Below, piece by piece: positions 19,908 to 29,103 of a stretch of 64,000 bases of DNA. How positions within the stretch are numbered: the stretch's first letter is position 1; every line of letters starts with the position of its first letter. The position numbers were made by a program, and so were the translations under genes. The DNA comes from Actinacidiphila yeochonensis CN732. GTDB taxonomy: Bacteria; Actinomycetota; Actinomycetes; Streptomycetales; Streptomycetaceae. The notes under the pieces were generated by a model. The model ran no database searches, was not told the DNA's origin, and saw only the letters and a list, made by a program, of their open reading frames with translations. Where the stretch lies: assembly GCF_000745345.1 (NCBI RefSeq), contig NZ_JQNR01000005.1, forward strand, positions 124,001-188,000, in the 5' to 3' direction.

Positions 19908-20813
19908 CTACGGCAGGACCGCGGCGCCCGCCGCGGGGGCGGTGGCCACGCGGGCGGACGGGCCGAGCGCGGAGGCGGTCTTGGCGGCGGCGTCCGCGTC
20001 GGCGACCAGGAAGGCGACGGTGGGGCCGGAGCCGGAGACGATCCCGGCCAGCGCCCCTGAGCCGAGGCCGGTCTCCAGGGTGTCGGCGAGCGCCGGGCGC
20101 AGGGCCAGGGCGGCGGGCTGGAGGTCGTTGGTGAGGGCCGCCGCCAGGGCGGGGGCGTCCCCGGCCGCCAGGGCCGCCAGGAGGGCGGGGTCGGCGGCCG
20201 GCGCGGGCACGTCGGCCACGCCGTCGCCGTGGCCGGCCTCCCGGCGCAGCCGGTCGCACTCGCGGTAGACCTCGGGCGTCGACAGGCCGCCGTCGGCGAC
20301 CGCGAACACCCAGTGGAACGTGCCGGCCACCTCCAGCGGGGTCAGCAGCTCGCCCCGCCCCACGCCGAGCGCGGCCCCGCCCAGCAGCGGGAACGGCACG
20401 TCACTGCCGAGTTCCCCGGCGATCTCCAGCAGCTCCTTCAGCGGGGTGCCGGTGCCCCACAGGGCGTCGCAGGCGAGCAGGGCCGCGGCGCCGTCCGCAC
20501 TGCCCCCGGCCATCCCGCCGGCCACCGGGATGTCCTTGGCGATGTGCAGGTGGACGGCCGGTGCGACGCCGTGGCGGCGGGCCAGCGCGATCGCGGCCCT
20601 GGCGGCGAGGTTGCTCTCGTCGAGCGGTACCGAGGCGGTGTCCCGGCCCTCCGCGGTGATCGTCAGACGGTCCGCTGGTGTGGCCGTCACATGGTCGTAC
20701 AGTCCGACGGCCAGGAAGACGTTGGCGAGGTCGTGGAACCCGTCGGCGCGCCGCCCGCCCACGGCGAGCTGGACGTTGACCTTGGCGGGCACGCGTACGG
20801 TGACGGCGGTCAC
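19908..20813 (-). CDS. ispE: 4-diphosphocytidyl-2-C-methyl-D-erythritol kinase
   Basis: A 301-residue GHMP kinase of the MEP isoprenoid pathway, phosphorylating CDP-methylerythritol. The N-terminal PAKVNVQLAVGGRRADGFHD is the usual substrate-binding start. The ATP loop is PVAGGMAGGSADGAAALL, and a third motif is GIVSGSGPTVAFL. It starts with GTG at 20813 and lies after rsmA on the same strand, the conserved actinobacterial rsmA-ispE order. The neighbouring ABC-F gene follows 244 bp downstream. Confidence 0.96.
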   Translation of the reverse strand: MTAVTVRVPAKVNVQLAVGGRRADGFHDLANVFLAVGLYDHVTATPADRLTITAEGRDTASVPLDESNLAARAAIALARRHGVAPAVHLHIAKDIPVAGGMAGGSADGAAALLACDALWGTGTPLKELLEIAGELGSDVPFPLLGGAALGVGRGELLTPLEVAGTFHWVFAVADGGLSTPEVYRECDRLRREAGHGDGVADVPAPAADPALLAALAAGDAPALAAALTNDLQPAALALRPALADTLETGLGSGALAGIVSGSGPTVAFLVADADAAAKTASALGPSARVATAPAAGAAVLP

Positions 20814-20962
20814 GATCGGTTTCTCCTCGGTTCCTACTACGGGTGGTCGTCGGATCGTCGGGTCAGTCGGGGTTCCGCGGGCCTGGGCGTCGTGACGCCC
20901 TGGATGCCCGGTCCGTCCTCAAGGGTGCCGGGCCGGTCCGGGCCGGCGGCGGGCGGGGGCGC

Positions 20963-21823
20963 TCACGCCGGCCGGTTCTCCGCCACCGCGGCGAACTGCT
21001 CGACGGTGAGCTCCTCCCCGCGTGCCTGGGGCGACACCCCGGCGGCCAGGAGCGCGGCCTCGGCAGCGGCCGGTGATCCGGCCCAGCCGGCGAGCGCTGC
21101 CCTGAGGGTCTTGCGGCGCTGCGCGAAGGCGGCGTCCACGGCGGCGAACACGTCCTCCCGGGAGGCGGTGGTCGTCGGCGGGTCCCGGCGCACCAGGGAC
21201 ACCAGGCCGGAGTCCACGTTGGGCGCCGGCCAGAAGACGTTCCGCCCGATCGAGCCGGCCCGCCGCACCTCGGCGTACCAGTTGGCCTTCACCGACGGCA
21301 CGCCGTACACCTTGCTGCCCGGGCCGGCGGCGAGCCGGTCGGCGACCTCGGCCTGCACCATCACCAGCGTCCGCTCGATGGTGGGGAAGGTCGCGAGCAT
21401 GTGCAGCAGCACCGGCACGGCCACGTTGTAGGGCAGGTTCGCCACCAGGGCGGTGGGGGGCGGTCCCGGCAGCTCCCGCACCGCCATGGCGTCGCTGTGC
21501 ACCAGGGTGAAGCGGTCGGCCCGCTCAGGCAGCCTCGCAGCCACGGTGGCGGGCAGCGCGGCGGCGAGCACGTCGTCGATCTCGACGGCGGTGACCCGGT
21601 CGGCCACCTCCAGCAGCGCCAGCGTCAGCGAGCCCAGCCCGGGACCCACCTCGGCCACGGTGTCGTCGGGGCGCACTCCGGCGGTGCGCACGATCCGGCG
21701 CACCGTGTTGGCGTCGATGACGAAGTTCTGGCCGCGCTGCTTGGTCGGCCGCACCCCCAGCGCGGCGGCCAGCTCGCGGACGTCGGCCGGACCGAGCAGG
21801 GCACCAGGGTCTGTCGTACTCAC
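20963..21823 (-). CDS. rsmA: 16S rRNA (adenine1518-N6/adenine1519-N6)-dimethyltransferase
   Basis: A 286-residue KsgA/RsmA methyltransferase that dimethylates two adjacent adenines in the 3' hairpin of 16S rRNA, a late check on small-subunit assembly. Readable motifs are [10 protein letters not shown], the SAM motif [16 protein letters not shown], and the catalytic ANLPYNV. The GTG at 21823 ([11 protein letters not shown]) is chosen over longer Arg- and Ala-rich upstream sequence. In most actinobacteria an rpfB gene lies between tatD and rsmA; here only 163 bp of noncoding DNA separates them. Confidence 0.96.
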   Translation of the reverse strand: MSTTDPGALLGPADVRELAAALGVRPTKQRGQNFVIDANTVRRIVRTAGVRPDDTVAEVGPGLGSLTLALLEVADRVTAVEIDDVLAAALPATVAARLPERADRFTLVHSDAMAVRELPGPPPTALVANLPYNVAVPVLLHMLATFPTIERTLVMVQAEVADRLAAGPGSKVYGVPSVKANWYAEVRRAGSIGRNVFWPAPNVDSGLVSLVRRDPPTTTASREDVFAAVDAAFAQRRKTLRAALAGWAGSPAAAEAALLAAGVSPQARGEELTVEQFAAVAENRPA

Positions 21824-21931
21824 ACCGGCAAGGCTATCCGCAGGCGGCGACGGCTCCGCACACGCGCTGCGCCGGCGGAGCGGCACCGGACCTGCTGCCC
21901 CCGCACCCGCACGGCCCTCCCGCACCGGTTC

Positions 21932-21962
21932 CGGTGCGCGGGGCCGGAGCCCCCGCGCACCG
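21932..21962 (-). terminator. Terminator after tatD
   Basis: A perfect 12-bp stem (21932-21943, CGGTGCGCGGGG, with 21951-21962) closes a 7-nt loop. It is 25 nt after the tatD stop, in the gap where rpfB is usually found. Confidence 0.78.
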
Positions 21963-21986
21963 CGCCGCAGTGCCCGGTAGCGGTGC

Positions 21987-23060
21987 TCAGTACCCGAAGG
22001 CCGCCGCTGTGTTCACCGCCACGGCCGCCGCCAGGGTGTCCTCGTCCTCACCCCGGGCGGCCGCCATGGCACGCAGGGTGAGAGGGATCAGGTAGGACGC
22101 GTTGGGCCGGCCCCGGTACGGCACGGGCGGCAAGAAGGGCGCGTCGGTCTCGACGAGGAGCCGCTCCCTGGGCGCCGCGGCGGCCGCGTCCCGCAGGTTC
22201 TGCGCGTTCTTGTAGCTGATGTTGCCGGCGAAGGACAGGTAGTAGCCGCGCTCGGCGCACAGCCGTGCCATCGCCGCGTCCCCGGAGAAGCAGTGGAAGA
22301 CCACCGTCTCGGGGGCGCCCTCCTCGCTCAGGACGCGCAGTACGTCCTCGTGCGCCTCGCGGTCGTGGATGACCAGTGCCTTGCCGTGCCGCTTGGCGAT
22401 GTCGATGTGCCGCCGGAACGAGTGCTCCTGCGCCGCCATGCCCTCCGGGCCGGTGCGGAAGTAGTCGAGGCCGGTCTCACCGACGCCCCGCACCTGCGGC
22501 AGCGCCGCCAGGGCGTCGATCTCGTCCAGGGCCGCCTCCAGGGCCGCGGCACCGCCTGCGGGGCGCTGACCCCCGGGGTCCTCCCGCGGGGCGCCGTGGA
22601 CGAGCCTGGGCGCCTCGTTGGGGTGCAGCGCGACGGCCGCCCAGATGTCGTCGTAGGCGGCCGCGGTCGCCGCCGCCCAGCGTGAGCCGTCCAGGTCGCA
22701 GCCGACCTGGACGAGGGTGCGCACGCCCGCGGCGGCCGCGGCGGCCAGCGCCTCCTCCACGGTGCCGGACTGCATGTCCAGGTGGGTGTGGGAGTCGGCG
22801 ACCGGGACCCGCAGCGGCTCGGGCGCGGGAGGCGCCTCCTGCGCGTCCCGCCGCCGTGCCCCCTGCCTTCCGGTGGCCTTCCCCGCCTCCTGGTGGGCGG
22901 ACCCGGCCGCCGGACGAGGTGCCCGGCCACCCGCCGTCGCAGGCGAAGGCCCGCTGCGCCCGGTAGGCCCGCTCTGTTCGGTCGCCCCCGGCGACCCGGT
23001 CGGCTGGGTCGGCTGGGTCGGCGCTGAGGGCCTGTTCGGCCCGCTCGGCATGGAGGACAT
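21987..23060 (-). CDS. TatD-family metal-dependent deoxyribonuclease
   Basis: A 357-residue member of the TatD/YcfH hydrolase family, an amidohydrolase-fold metal nuclease linked to DNA turnover and quality control. Metal-ligand motifs are DSHTHLD (about residue 98), [10 protein letters not shown], the His in [19 protein letters not shown] and VFHCFSGD, and the Asp in [12 protein letters not shown]. The first 90 residues are Pro-, Thr- and Gly-rich and probably disordered, longer than usual. A Gln/Gly/Pro-rich insert ([12 protein letters not shown]) lies in the domain. ATG at 23060 has AAGGG before it; ATG at 23051 is an alternative. Confidence 0.92.
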   Translation of the reverse strand: MSSMPSGPNRPSAPTQPTQPTGSPGATEQSGPTGRSGPSPATAGGRAPRPAAGSAHQEAGKATGRQGARRRDAQEAPPAPEPLRVPVADSHTHLDMQSGTVEEALAAAAAAGVRTLVQVGCDLDGSRWAAATAAAYDDIWAAVALHPNEAPRLVHGAPREDPGGQRPAGGAAALEAALDEIDALAALPQVRGVGETGLDYFRTGPEGMAAQEHSFRRHIDIAKRHGKALVIHDREAHEDVLRVLSEEGAPETVVFHCFSGDAAMARLCAERGYYLSFAGNISYKNAQNLRDAAAAAPRERLLVETDAPFLPPVPYRGRPNASYLIPLTLRAMAAARGEDEDTLAAAVAVNTAAAFGY

Positions 23061-23187
23061 GCCCTTGATCCTAGGGACGCGCGGCGGAGTCGCCGCGACC
23101 TGACCTCCAGGGGAGACCGTCCGACCTCCCCTTCTGGCCCTCGGGCGCCCCCGGCCCCTCGGGCTCCTCACAGACAGGGCTCGCCCC

Positions 23188-23232
23188 GTACGCCTCGTAC
23201 GCCTCGTACGCCTCGAACGCCTCGAACGCCTC
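23188..23232. repeat. 9-bp tandem repeat, five units
   Basis: Three copies of GTACGCCTC and two of GAACGCCTC lie head to tail. They sit upstream of tatD in a 255-bp gap without a supported gene. Confidence 0.8.
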
Positions 23233-23292
23233 GGCGGACAGCACGAACCGGCGCCCAGGGATGCCGGTCGTCTGCCTGGTGCGGCATCGGCC

Positions 23293-23322
23293 CTCCTAGG
23301 ACGCCGTCTGCCGCCCTAGGAG
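23293..23322 (-). terminator. Candidate terminator at the end of the zinc-ribbon gene
   Basis: Perfect 8-bp arms CTCCTAGG (23293-23300) and CCTAGGAG (23315-23322) have a 14-nt loop. The right arm includes the stop codon of the neighbouring minus-strand gene. Confidence 0.5.
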
Positions 23323-23900
23323 AGCCGATGAGCCTCGGCCGCGGCTACCGGTGCGTTGCCGATACCAGTGCCCGTGCCCGTGCTGGTGCCCGTGGTGGTG
23401 CTGGTGCCGGGATGCCGTCGGCCGAACAGGTGCAGCAGCCGCCAGCACCGCGATGCCGCCGCCTCCCCGGGCTTCCGCCGCACGCCGGTGCCGCCCGCCT
23501 CCCCGGGATGCCCTGTCCGGTCGTCGGCGCCGTGGTGCTCCCTCCCGTGCCAGCGGTGCCCGCCCTGGTGGGCCGTACCCCGGCGGGAGACGGCGGCGAC
23601 CGGTCCCGAGCGCGTGATGCGCACCAGGTGGCCCCCGCAGTTGCCGCAGCTGGGCCGGGTCAGCGGCGACGGCACCTCGACGCCGTCGGCGAGATAGGTC
23701 ACGTAGGTGCGCCCCGAGGTGTCGGCGTGGTGCTGGATGACGTACGCCTGCTCCCAGCCGTGTCCGCATCGCACACAGGAGAAGGCGTACGCCTCGGTGG
23801 CGTCGGACTCGGTCGCGGGGGGCGGCCCCGGTCGCGGGGAGGTGGCACCCGGGTGCGGCATGCGTCCCGCGGCGGGTCCGCTTCCTATGGTTTCGCTCAT
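23316..23900 (-). CDS. Conserved hypothetical protein with a zinc-ribbon-like core
   Basis: A 194-residue protein of a type seen in streptomycetes, without a known function. The core has two Cys pairs, FSCVRCGHGWEQAY and SCGNCGGHLVRI (about residues 42-100), which could hold one zinc ion. Between them lies an aromatic strand region (TYVTYLADGVEVPSPL). The last 80 residues are low in complexity, with His, Gly and a run of Thr-Gly repeats (TSTTTGTSTGTGTG). The N-terminus is Pro- and Gly-rich. ATG at 23900 is the first plausible start for the conserved part. It lies between rsmI and tatD on the same strand. Confidence 0.75.
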   Translation of the reverse strand: MSETIGSGPAAGRMPHPGATSPRPGPPPATESDATEAYAFSCVRCGHGWEQAYVIQHHADTSGRTYVTYLADGVEVPSPLTRPSCGNCGGHLVRITRSGPVAAVSRRGTAHQGGHRWHGREHHGADDRTGHPGEAGGTGVRRKPGEAAASRCWRLLHLFGRRHPGTSTTTGTSTGTGTGIGNAPVAAAEAHRLS

Positions 23901-24342
23901 GGCAGCTCCCACTCGCCCGCCGGACGCCCTGCCCAGTCGGGACTTCCGCCTCCAGCGAACGCCTCGCGGACGGTGCCCGAAGGGCTCGGGGGCCAGACTT
24001 GGCGGAGTTTTGGGCTCTGTGTGGAAGTCGGCCGCGATCACTTTGCCGAGCTGCGGGTTTGTCCGCCGGACGCCCCTGGACGGCGCCCCCGCGCGCGCCT
24101 GGCGCCCGTCCCCGGGGAGGTCGCGCCGCCCGTGAGCGGTCACGCCGTGCGGCGGAGTGCCGCCGCATCCCTCCAGAGCCGCCGGGACGCGGCGCCCGCG
24201 GACACGCTGAGCGCCGCCTGCCCGCCGCCTGCCCGCCGCCTGCCCGCCTCGGGGCCGGACGCGGGGCCGGACGCGCGGAGATCCCGTCTCGCAACAGCCG
24301 TTCCCACCGTTCCGACAGCCGTTGGCGCGCCGGAGGCCGTAC
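23901..24342. other. Noncoding gap upstream of the zinc-ribbon gene
   Basis: No supported gene. The region has three tandem copies of GCCTGCCCGCC (about 24216-24248) and two of GGGGCCGGACGC right after. Promoters for the zinc-ribbon gene are presumably here, but no clear -35/-10 pair was seen. Confidence 0.5.
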
Positions 24343-24362
24343 AGCTCCCTCCGGAGGGAGCT
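24343..24362 (-). terminator. Terminator after rsmI
   Basis: A perfect 20-bp palindrome with arms AGCTCCCTCC and GGAGGGAGCT lies 20 nt after the rsmI stop codon. Confidence 0.72.
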
Positions 24363-24382
24363 ACGGCTCTCTTTCGGCCCTC

Positions 24383-25243
24383 TCAGGCCGTCTGGTGCTT
24401 GGCGGCCACCACCGCGTCGAAGACCTCCCGCTTGGGCAGCCCCGCCTCGGCCGCCACAGCGGCGATGGCCTCCTTGCGCCGTTCTCCGGCGGCCTCGCGG
24501 ACGGCGACCCGCTCGACCAGCTCCGCCGGCCCGAGGTCCTGCGGCCCGGGCGCGGGCGCGCCGGCCACGACCACCGTGATCTCGCCGCGCACCCCGTCGG
24601 CGGCCCAGCGCGCCAGCTCCTCCAGGGGGCCCCGCCGGACCTCCTCGTAGGTCTTGGTCAGCTCCCGGCACACCGCGGCCGGGCGCTCCGCGCCGAACGC
24701 CTCGGCCATGGCCTCCAGCGTGGCGGCGATGCGGTGCGGCGCCTCGAAGTACACCAGCGTCCGCCGCTCGGCGGCGGCCTCCCGCAGTCTGGCCAGCCGC
24801 TCGCCGGGCTTGCGGGGCAGGAAGCCCTCGAAGCAGAAGCGGTCCACCGGCAGACCGGAGACCGCCAGCGCGGTCAGTACCGCCGACGGGCCCGGTACGG
24901 CCGTCACCCGGATGCCGCGTTCCACGGCTGCGGCCACCAGACGGTAGCCGGGGTCGGACACCGAGGGCATGCCCGCGTCGGTCACCAGCAGCACCCGGGC
25001 GCCGCCCGCCAGCGCGTCGGCCAGCTCGCCGGTGCGGGCGGCCTCGTTGCCCTCGAAGTACGACACGACACGCCCTGTGGGCTCCACACCGAGGGTCTGG
25101 GTCAGCCGGCGCAGCCGCCGGGTGTCCTCGGCGGCCACCACGTCGGCGGCGGCCAGTTCCTCGGCGAGTCGGGGGGGAGCGTCCCCGGGGTCGCCGATGG
25201 GGGTTCCGGCCAGGACGAGGACGCCTTCGGATGCGCTGGTCAC
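24383..25243 (-). CDS. rsmI: 16S rRNA (cytidine1402-2'-O)-methyltransferase
   Basis: A 286-residue RsmI of the tetrapyrrole-methylase fold. With RsmH it makes N4,2'-O-dimethylcytidine in the decoding centre of 16S rRNA. Readable motifs are VLVLAGTPIGDPGDAP at the start, AEDTRRLRRL, SYFEGNE, TDAGMPSVSDPGYRLV, PGPSAVLTALAVSGLP and FEAPHRI. It starts with GTG at 25243 and is divergent from the protein O-mannosyltransferase gene, an arrangement seen in many actinomycetes. Confidence 0.95.
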   Translation of the reverse strand: MTSASEGVLVLAGTPIGDPGDAPPRLAEELAAADVVAAEDTRRLRRLTQTLGVEPTGRVVSYFEGNEAARTGELADALAGGARVLLVTDAGMPSVSDPGYRLVAAAVERGIRVTAVPGPSAVLTALAVSGLPVDRFCFEGFLPRKPGERLARLREAAAERRTLVYFEAPHRIAATLEAMAEAFGAERPAAVCRELTKTYEEVRRGPLEELARWAADGVRGEITVVVAGAPAPGPQDLGPAELVERVAVREAAGERRKEAIAAVAAEAGLPKREVFDAVVAAKHQTA

Positions 25244-25520
25244 GCGTCGAGTCTAGGGGCGCGCCCCCGCGTGCCGGGCGGGACGGCCCGCCGCCTCCGT
25301 GCCCAGGTCGCCCGGCCTCCCTCGTCCCCAGGCGAACTCCCGCACTCCGCCGCCGCACCCGGGGCGCGCCCAAGCCACACCCCGGCCGTGCCCAAGCCGC
25401 GTCCGAGCGGCGCCCCGTCCGCGCCCCGGCCGTACCCCGTCCCGGCCTCCGCTACCGGACCCATACGGGACAAAGCCCGCCGGGCTGAGCCGACCTCATC
25501 GCAATCTCAGACGCTTTCCC

Positions 25521-25535
25521 TACGATGGCCCGGTG
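25521..25535 (+). promoter_or_regulatory. Possible -10 box of a leaderless mannosyltransferase transcript
   Basis: TACGAT (25521-25526) lies 6 bases before the GTG start (25533). No ribosome site is visible between them. This spacing is what leaderless mRNAs show in actinobacteria, with transcription starting at the G of GTG. No good -35 box was seen. Confidence 0.5.
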
Positions 25536-27257
25536 ACGAGTGAGACGGTGGCCGAGGACCGGGCCGATACGGGCGGGCATGCGCAGGGCGGGCCGAGCGC
25601 ATGGGCCCGGCGGCTGCGCCGCTTCGGGTACGCCGAGCCGGCCCGGACCGACACCCGCGAGCGTCTGGTCCCACCGTTTCCCGAGCCGGGGACGCGCGTG
25701 TGGGAGATGCTCGGGCTGGGCCCGGCGCTGTCCCTCCGCCTCGCCCGCTGGTCGGGGTGGCTCGGCCCGCTGCTGGTCTCCGTCTTCGCCGGGGTGATCC
25801 GGTTCTGGCGCCTCGGCAGCCCGCACGACGTCGTCTTCGACGAGACGTACTACGCCAAAGACGCGTGGGCGATGCTCCAGTACGGCTATGAGGGCACCTG
25901 GCCGGACGGGAAGGTCTCCAACCCGGAGATCCTCGCCAAGCACCAGGTGATCCCGCTGTCGGACGTCGGCAGCTACGTGGTCCACCCGCCGATCGGCAAG
26001 TGGATCATCGCCCTCGGCGAGTGGATGTTCGGCCTGAACCCGTTCGGCTGGCGCTTCATGATGGCCGTGCTCGGCACCCTGTCGGTGCTGATGCTGTGCC
26101 GCATCGGGCGGCGGCTGTTCCGCTCAACGGCGCTCGGCTGCATCGCCGGGCTGCTGATGTCGGTGGACGGCCTGCAGTACGTGATGAGCCGCATCGCCCT
26201 GCTCGACCTGGTGATCATGTTCTTCGCGCTGGCCGCCTTCGGCTGCCTGCTGGTGGACCGCGACTGGGCCAGGGCCAGGCTGGCGGCGGCGCTCCCGGTG
26301 GACGCGGACGGCTTCGCCCGGCCGGACGACGCCGCCGGCTCCCGCACCGGCATGGGGTGGCGCCCGTGGCGGATCGCGGCCGCGGTGATGCTGGGCCTGG
26401 CCGCCTCCAGCAAGTGGAACGGCCTCTACTTCCTGGCGTTCTTCACCATCCTGACCGTCCTGTGGGACGTCGGCTCCCGCCGGGTCGCCGGAGCCCGCCG
26501 GCCCCGCCTGGCGGTGCTGCGCAAGGACCTGGGCTGGTCGCTGCTGACGATGCTGCCGACCGCCCTGGCGACCTATCTGCTCACCTGGACGGGCTGGTTC
26601 GCCACGTCCAACGGCTACGGCCGGCACTGGGCCGACGGCCGCGGCGGTACCTGGTCGTGGATTCCCGCCCCACTGCGCAGCCTGTGGCACTACGAGTACC
26701 AGGTGTACCAGTTCAACGTGAACCTGCACGCCTCCCACCCGTACCAGTCCAACCCCTGGAGCTGGCTGGTGCTGGGGCGGCCGGTCTCGTACTACTTCGA
26801 GTCCCCGAAGTACGGCCAGGACGGCTGCAAGACCGCCTCCGGCTGCTCCCGGGAGATCCTCGCGCTGGGCACCCCGCTGCTGTGGTGGGCGGCCTGCTTC
26901 GCCCTGCTGTACCTGCTCTACCGGTGGATCGCCCGCCGCGACTGGCGGGCCGGCGCCATCCTGTGCGCGGCCGGCGCGGGCTACCTCCCCTGGTTCCACT
27001 ACCAGGACCGGACGATCTTCTACTTCTACGCCGTCGCGTTCGTTCCCTACCTGTGCCTGGCCGTCACCATGATGATCGGAGCATTCCTGGGACCAAGAGA
27101 GGCGACGGAGAGCCGCAGAATGTGGGGCGCGGTGGGCGCCGGAACCCTGGTGCTGCTGATCGTCTGGAACTTCATCTACTTCTTCCCGATCTATACCGGG
27201 ATGACGATCCCCTACCACTCCTGGCAGGCGAGGATGTGGCTCGACTCATGGATCTGA
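25533..27257 (+). CDS. pmt: Dolichyl/polyprenyl-phosphate-mannose--protein mannosyltransferase
   Basis: A 574-residue GT39 integral membrane enzyme that moves mannose from polyprenyl phosphate mannose to Ser/Thr of exported proteins. After a cytoplasmic tail of about 75 residues and the first membrane segment comes the catalytic acidic pair D103-E104 in VFDETYYAKDAW. Further family motifs are HPPIGKWIIALGEWMFG, GLAASSKWNGLYFLAFF and the late loop YHSWQARMWLDSW. About 10-11 membrane segments can be counted. GTG at 25533 gives a start normal for Streptomyces Pmt, apparently without a ribosome site. Confidence 0.95.
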   Translation: MTSETVAEDRADTGGHAQGGPSAWARRLRRFGYAEPARTDTRERLVPPFPEPGTRVWEMLGLGPALSLRLARWSGWLGPLLVSVFAGVIRFWRLGSPHDVVFDETYYAKDAWAMLQYGYEGTWPDGKVSNPEILAKHQVIPLSDVGSYVVHPPIGKWIIALGEWMFGLNPFGWRFMMAVLGTLSVLMLCRIGRRLFRSTALGCIAGLLMSVDGLQYVMSRIALLDLVIMFFALAAFGCLLVDRDWARARLAAALPVDADGFARPDDAAGSRTGMGWRPWRIAAAVMLGLAASSKWNGLYFLAFFTILTVLWDVGSRRVAGARRPRLAVLRKDLGWSLLTMLPTALATYLLTWTGWFATSNGYGRHWADGRGGTWSWIPAPLRSLWHYEYQVYQFNVNLHASHPYQSNPWSWLVLGRPVSYYFESPKYGQDGCKTASGCSREILALGTPLLWWAACFALLYLLYRWIARRDWRAGAILCAAGAGYLPWFHYQDRTIFYFYAVAFVPYLCLAVTMMIGAFLGPREATESRRMWGAVGAGTLVLLIVWNFIYFFPIYTGMTIPYHSWQARMWLDSWI

Positions 27258-27418
27258 GCAGGTCGACGACGTGAGGAGGGACCCGCGCAGGCGCCGTCCC
27301 CTCGTCTGGTACCGATCTCGTACGAGTCCGTGGCCGGTTCGATACCTCTGCGGCGCCTCCGCCACCTAGAGTGCCCGGAAGCGGTTCATTTGAACACGTT
27401 CAACGGTGGGGGGCTTCC

Positions 27419-29050
27419 GTGGCGCTGTCGCGCGGTATGAAGAACGGGATCATCGGTGGGGTCTTCACCGCCATGGTCGCTGTCGCCGGATACGGCGCTT
27501 ACAACATCTGGTCGGCGCTGGAGAAGCCCGGCTCCCCCGGGACGAACTCGCCGCAGGCGTTCAACTCCCCGGTCAGCTCGAAGCCGCCGACCGCCGAGGA
27601 GGTCAAGTCCGCGGCCACGGCGTTCCTGACCGCCTGGCAGCACGGGGACTCCGCCAAGGCGGCCGGCCTGACGGACTCGCCCACGCTGGCCGGAGACGGC
27701 CTCAAGGAGTACCACGACGCCGGGGTGACGCCCAGCAGGGTCACCGTCGCCGACATTTCCGCCGCGAAGGTGTCGTTCACCGTGGACGCCCGCGTCGCCT
27801 ACCAGGGCCTCAGCAAGCCCTGGCACTACACCTCCGCCCTGACCGCCGTCCGCGGCGCCGGCAACAAGGTCGTCGTCCGTTGGGAGCCGTCGGTCCTGGA
27901 ACCGGCGCTGGGCGACAACGGCCATCTGGTCACCGGGCAGGCCACGGCGCCCGACCTGGAGGTCGACGACGTCCACGGCAAGCCGATGGACCTGTCGGCC
28001 TACCCCTCGCTCGCCGACATCGCGAACCAGCTCCGCACCCGCTACGCCGGCAAGGTGAAGGGCACCCCGAGCATCGAGACCTACGCGGAGCAGGAGGACG
28101 GCTCGGACTCGGCGCCGCTGGTCGTGCTGCGCAAGGGCACCTCGGCGACGCTGCGCACCACCCTCGACCCGGCGGCGCAGCAGGCGGCCGAGAAGGCGGT
28201 GGCCGCCCGGCCGAACTCCGGGGTGACGGCTCTGGACACCGACACCGGGGGCATCATGGCCGTCGCCTTCAACCCCCCGGACCAGGAGAACCTGGCCCTC
28301 CAGTCGCTCCAGGCCCCCGGCTCCACGTTCAAGATCGTCACGGCGACGGCGCTGCTCGACGCGGGTGACACGCCGCAGACCCACTCCCAGTGCGTCGACG
28401 GCTACGCCCCCAAGAACGGCCGCGCCTACCACAACGTCACCCGGGACAACCTGCAAGCCGACCTCAGCTGGGACTTCTCCAACTCCTGCAACACCGGCTT
28501 CATCCGGCTCTACCAGCAGATCGGCCCTGAGACCCTCCAGAAGACCGGGCGCACCTACTACGGGCTCGGCACCACCTGGTACACAGGGGTGACCACCAGC
28601 GACGGCAGCATCCCGGTGGGCGAGGGCGACGAGCTGACCTCCGACATGATCGGCCAGGGCCAGGTCCTGATGACGACCCTCAACATGGCGTCGGTCTCCG
28701 CGACCGTCGAGAACGGCCGGTTCCACCAGCCGACCATCGTCCAGGACACCGGGCTGATCGACAAGCGCACCGACGTGGCCACCACACCGCTGCCCAGCGG
28801 CGTGCGGCAGGGCCTGATGTCGATGATGCACCTCACCGTCACCCAGGGCACCGCCTACGGCGCCATGCACACCTTCGGGGGCACTGTCGGCGCGAAGACC
28901 GGCTCCGCGGAGAACGGCACGGGCGCGGCCAACGGCTGGTTCACGGCCTACCACGACCATGTCGCCGCGGCGGCGATGGTCCTCAACGGCGGGGAAGGCG
29001 GGGACACCGCGGGGCCGATCGTGGCGTCGGTGCTGGCCGCGGCGTCCTGA
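27419..29050 (+). CDS. Penicillin-binding protein (class B type transpeptidase with NTF2-like domain)
   Basis: A 543-residue membrane-anchored transpeptidase. A single membrane segment lies at about 8-30 (IIGGVFTAMVAVAGYGAYNI). An NTF2-like MecA-N domain spans about 55-165. The transpeptidase domain has active-site Ser302 (STFK), the SxN motif S356-C-N and KTG at 493-495 (GAKTGSAENG). The length is short for a PBP2b-type enzyme; the dimerisation domain is reduced. It crosslinks peptidoglycan outside the membrane. GTG at 27419 follows a G-rich ribosome site. It lies after pmt on the same strand, 161 bp away. Confidence 0.92.
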   Translation: MALSRGMKNGIIGGVFTAMVAVAGYGAYNIWSALEKPGSPGTNSPQAFNSPVSSKPPTAEEVKSAATAFLTAWQHGDSAKAAGLTDSPTLAGDGLKEYHDAGVTPSRVTVADISAAKVSFTVDARVAYQGLSKPWHYTSALTAVRGAGNKVVVRWEPSVLEPALGDNGHLVTGQATAPDLEVDDVHGKPMDLSAYPSLADIANQLRTRYAGKVKGTPSIETYAEQEDGSDSAPLVVLRKGTSATLRTTLDPAAQQAAEKAVAARPNSGVTALDTDTGGIMAVAFNPPDQENLALQSLQAPGSTFKIVTATALLDAGDTPQTHSQCVDGYAPKNGRAYHNVTRDNLQADLSWDFSNSCNTGFIRLYQQIGPETLQKTGRTYYGLGTTWYTGVTTSDGSIPVGEGDELTSDMIGQGQVLMTTLNMASVSATVENGRFHQPTIVQDTGLIDKRTDVATTPLPSGVRQGLMSMMHLTVTQGTAYGAMHTFGGTVGAKTGSAENGTGAANGWFTAYHDHVAAAAMVLNGGEGGDTAGPIVASVLAAAS

Positions 29051-29103
29051 AACGCGCACGGGAGCCGGAGGCCGAGAGCGGCGGGGACACCGGCCCGGGA
29101 GCC

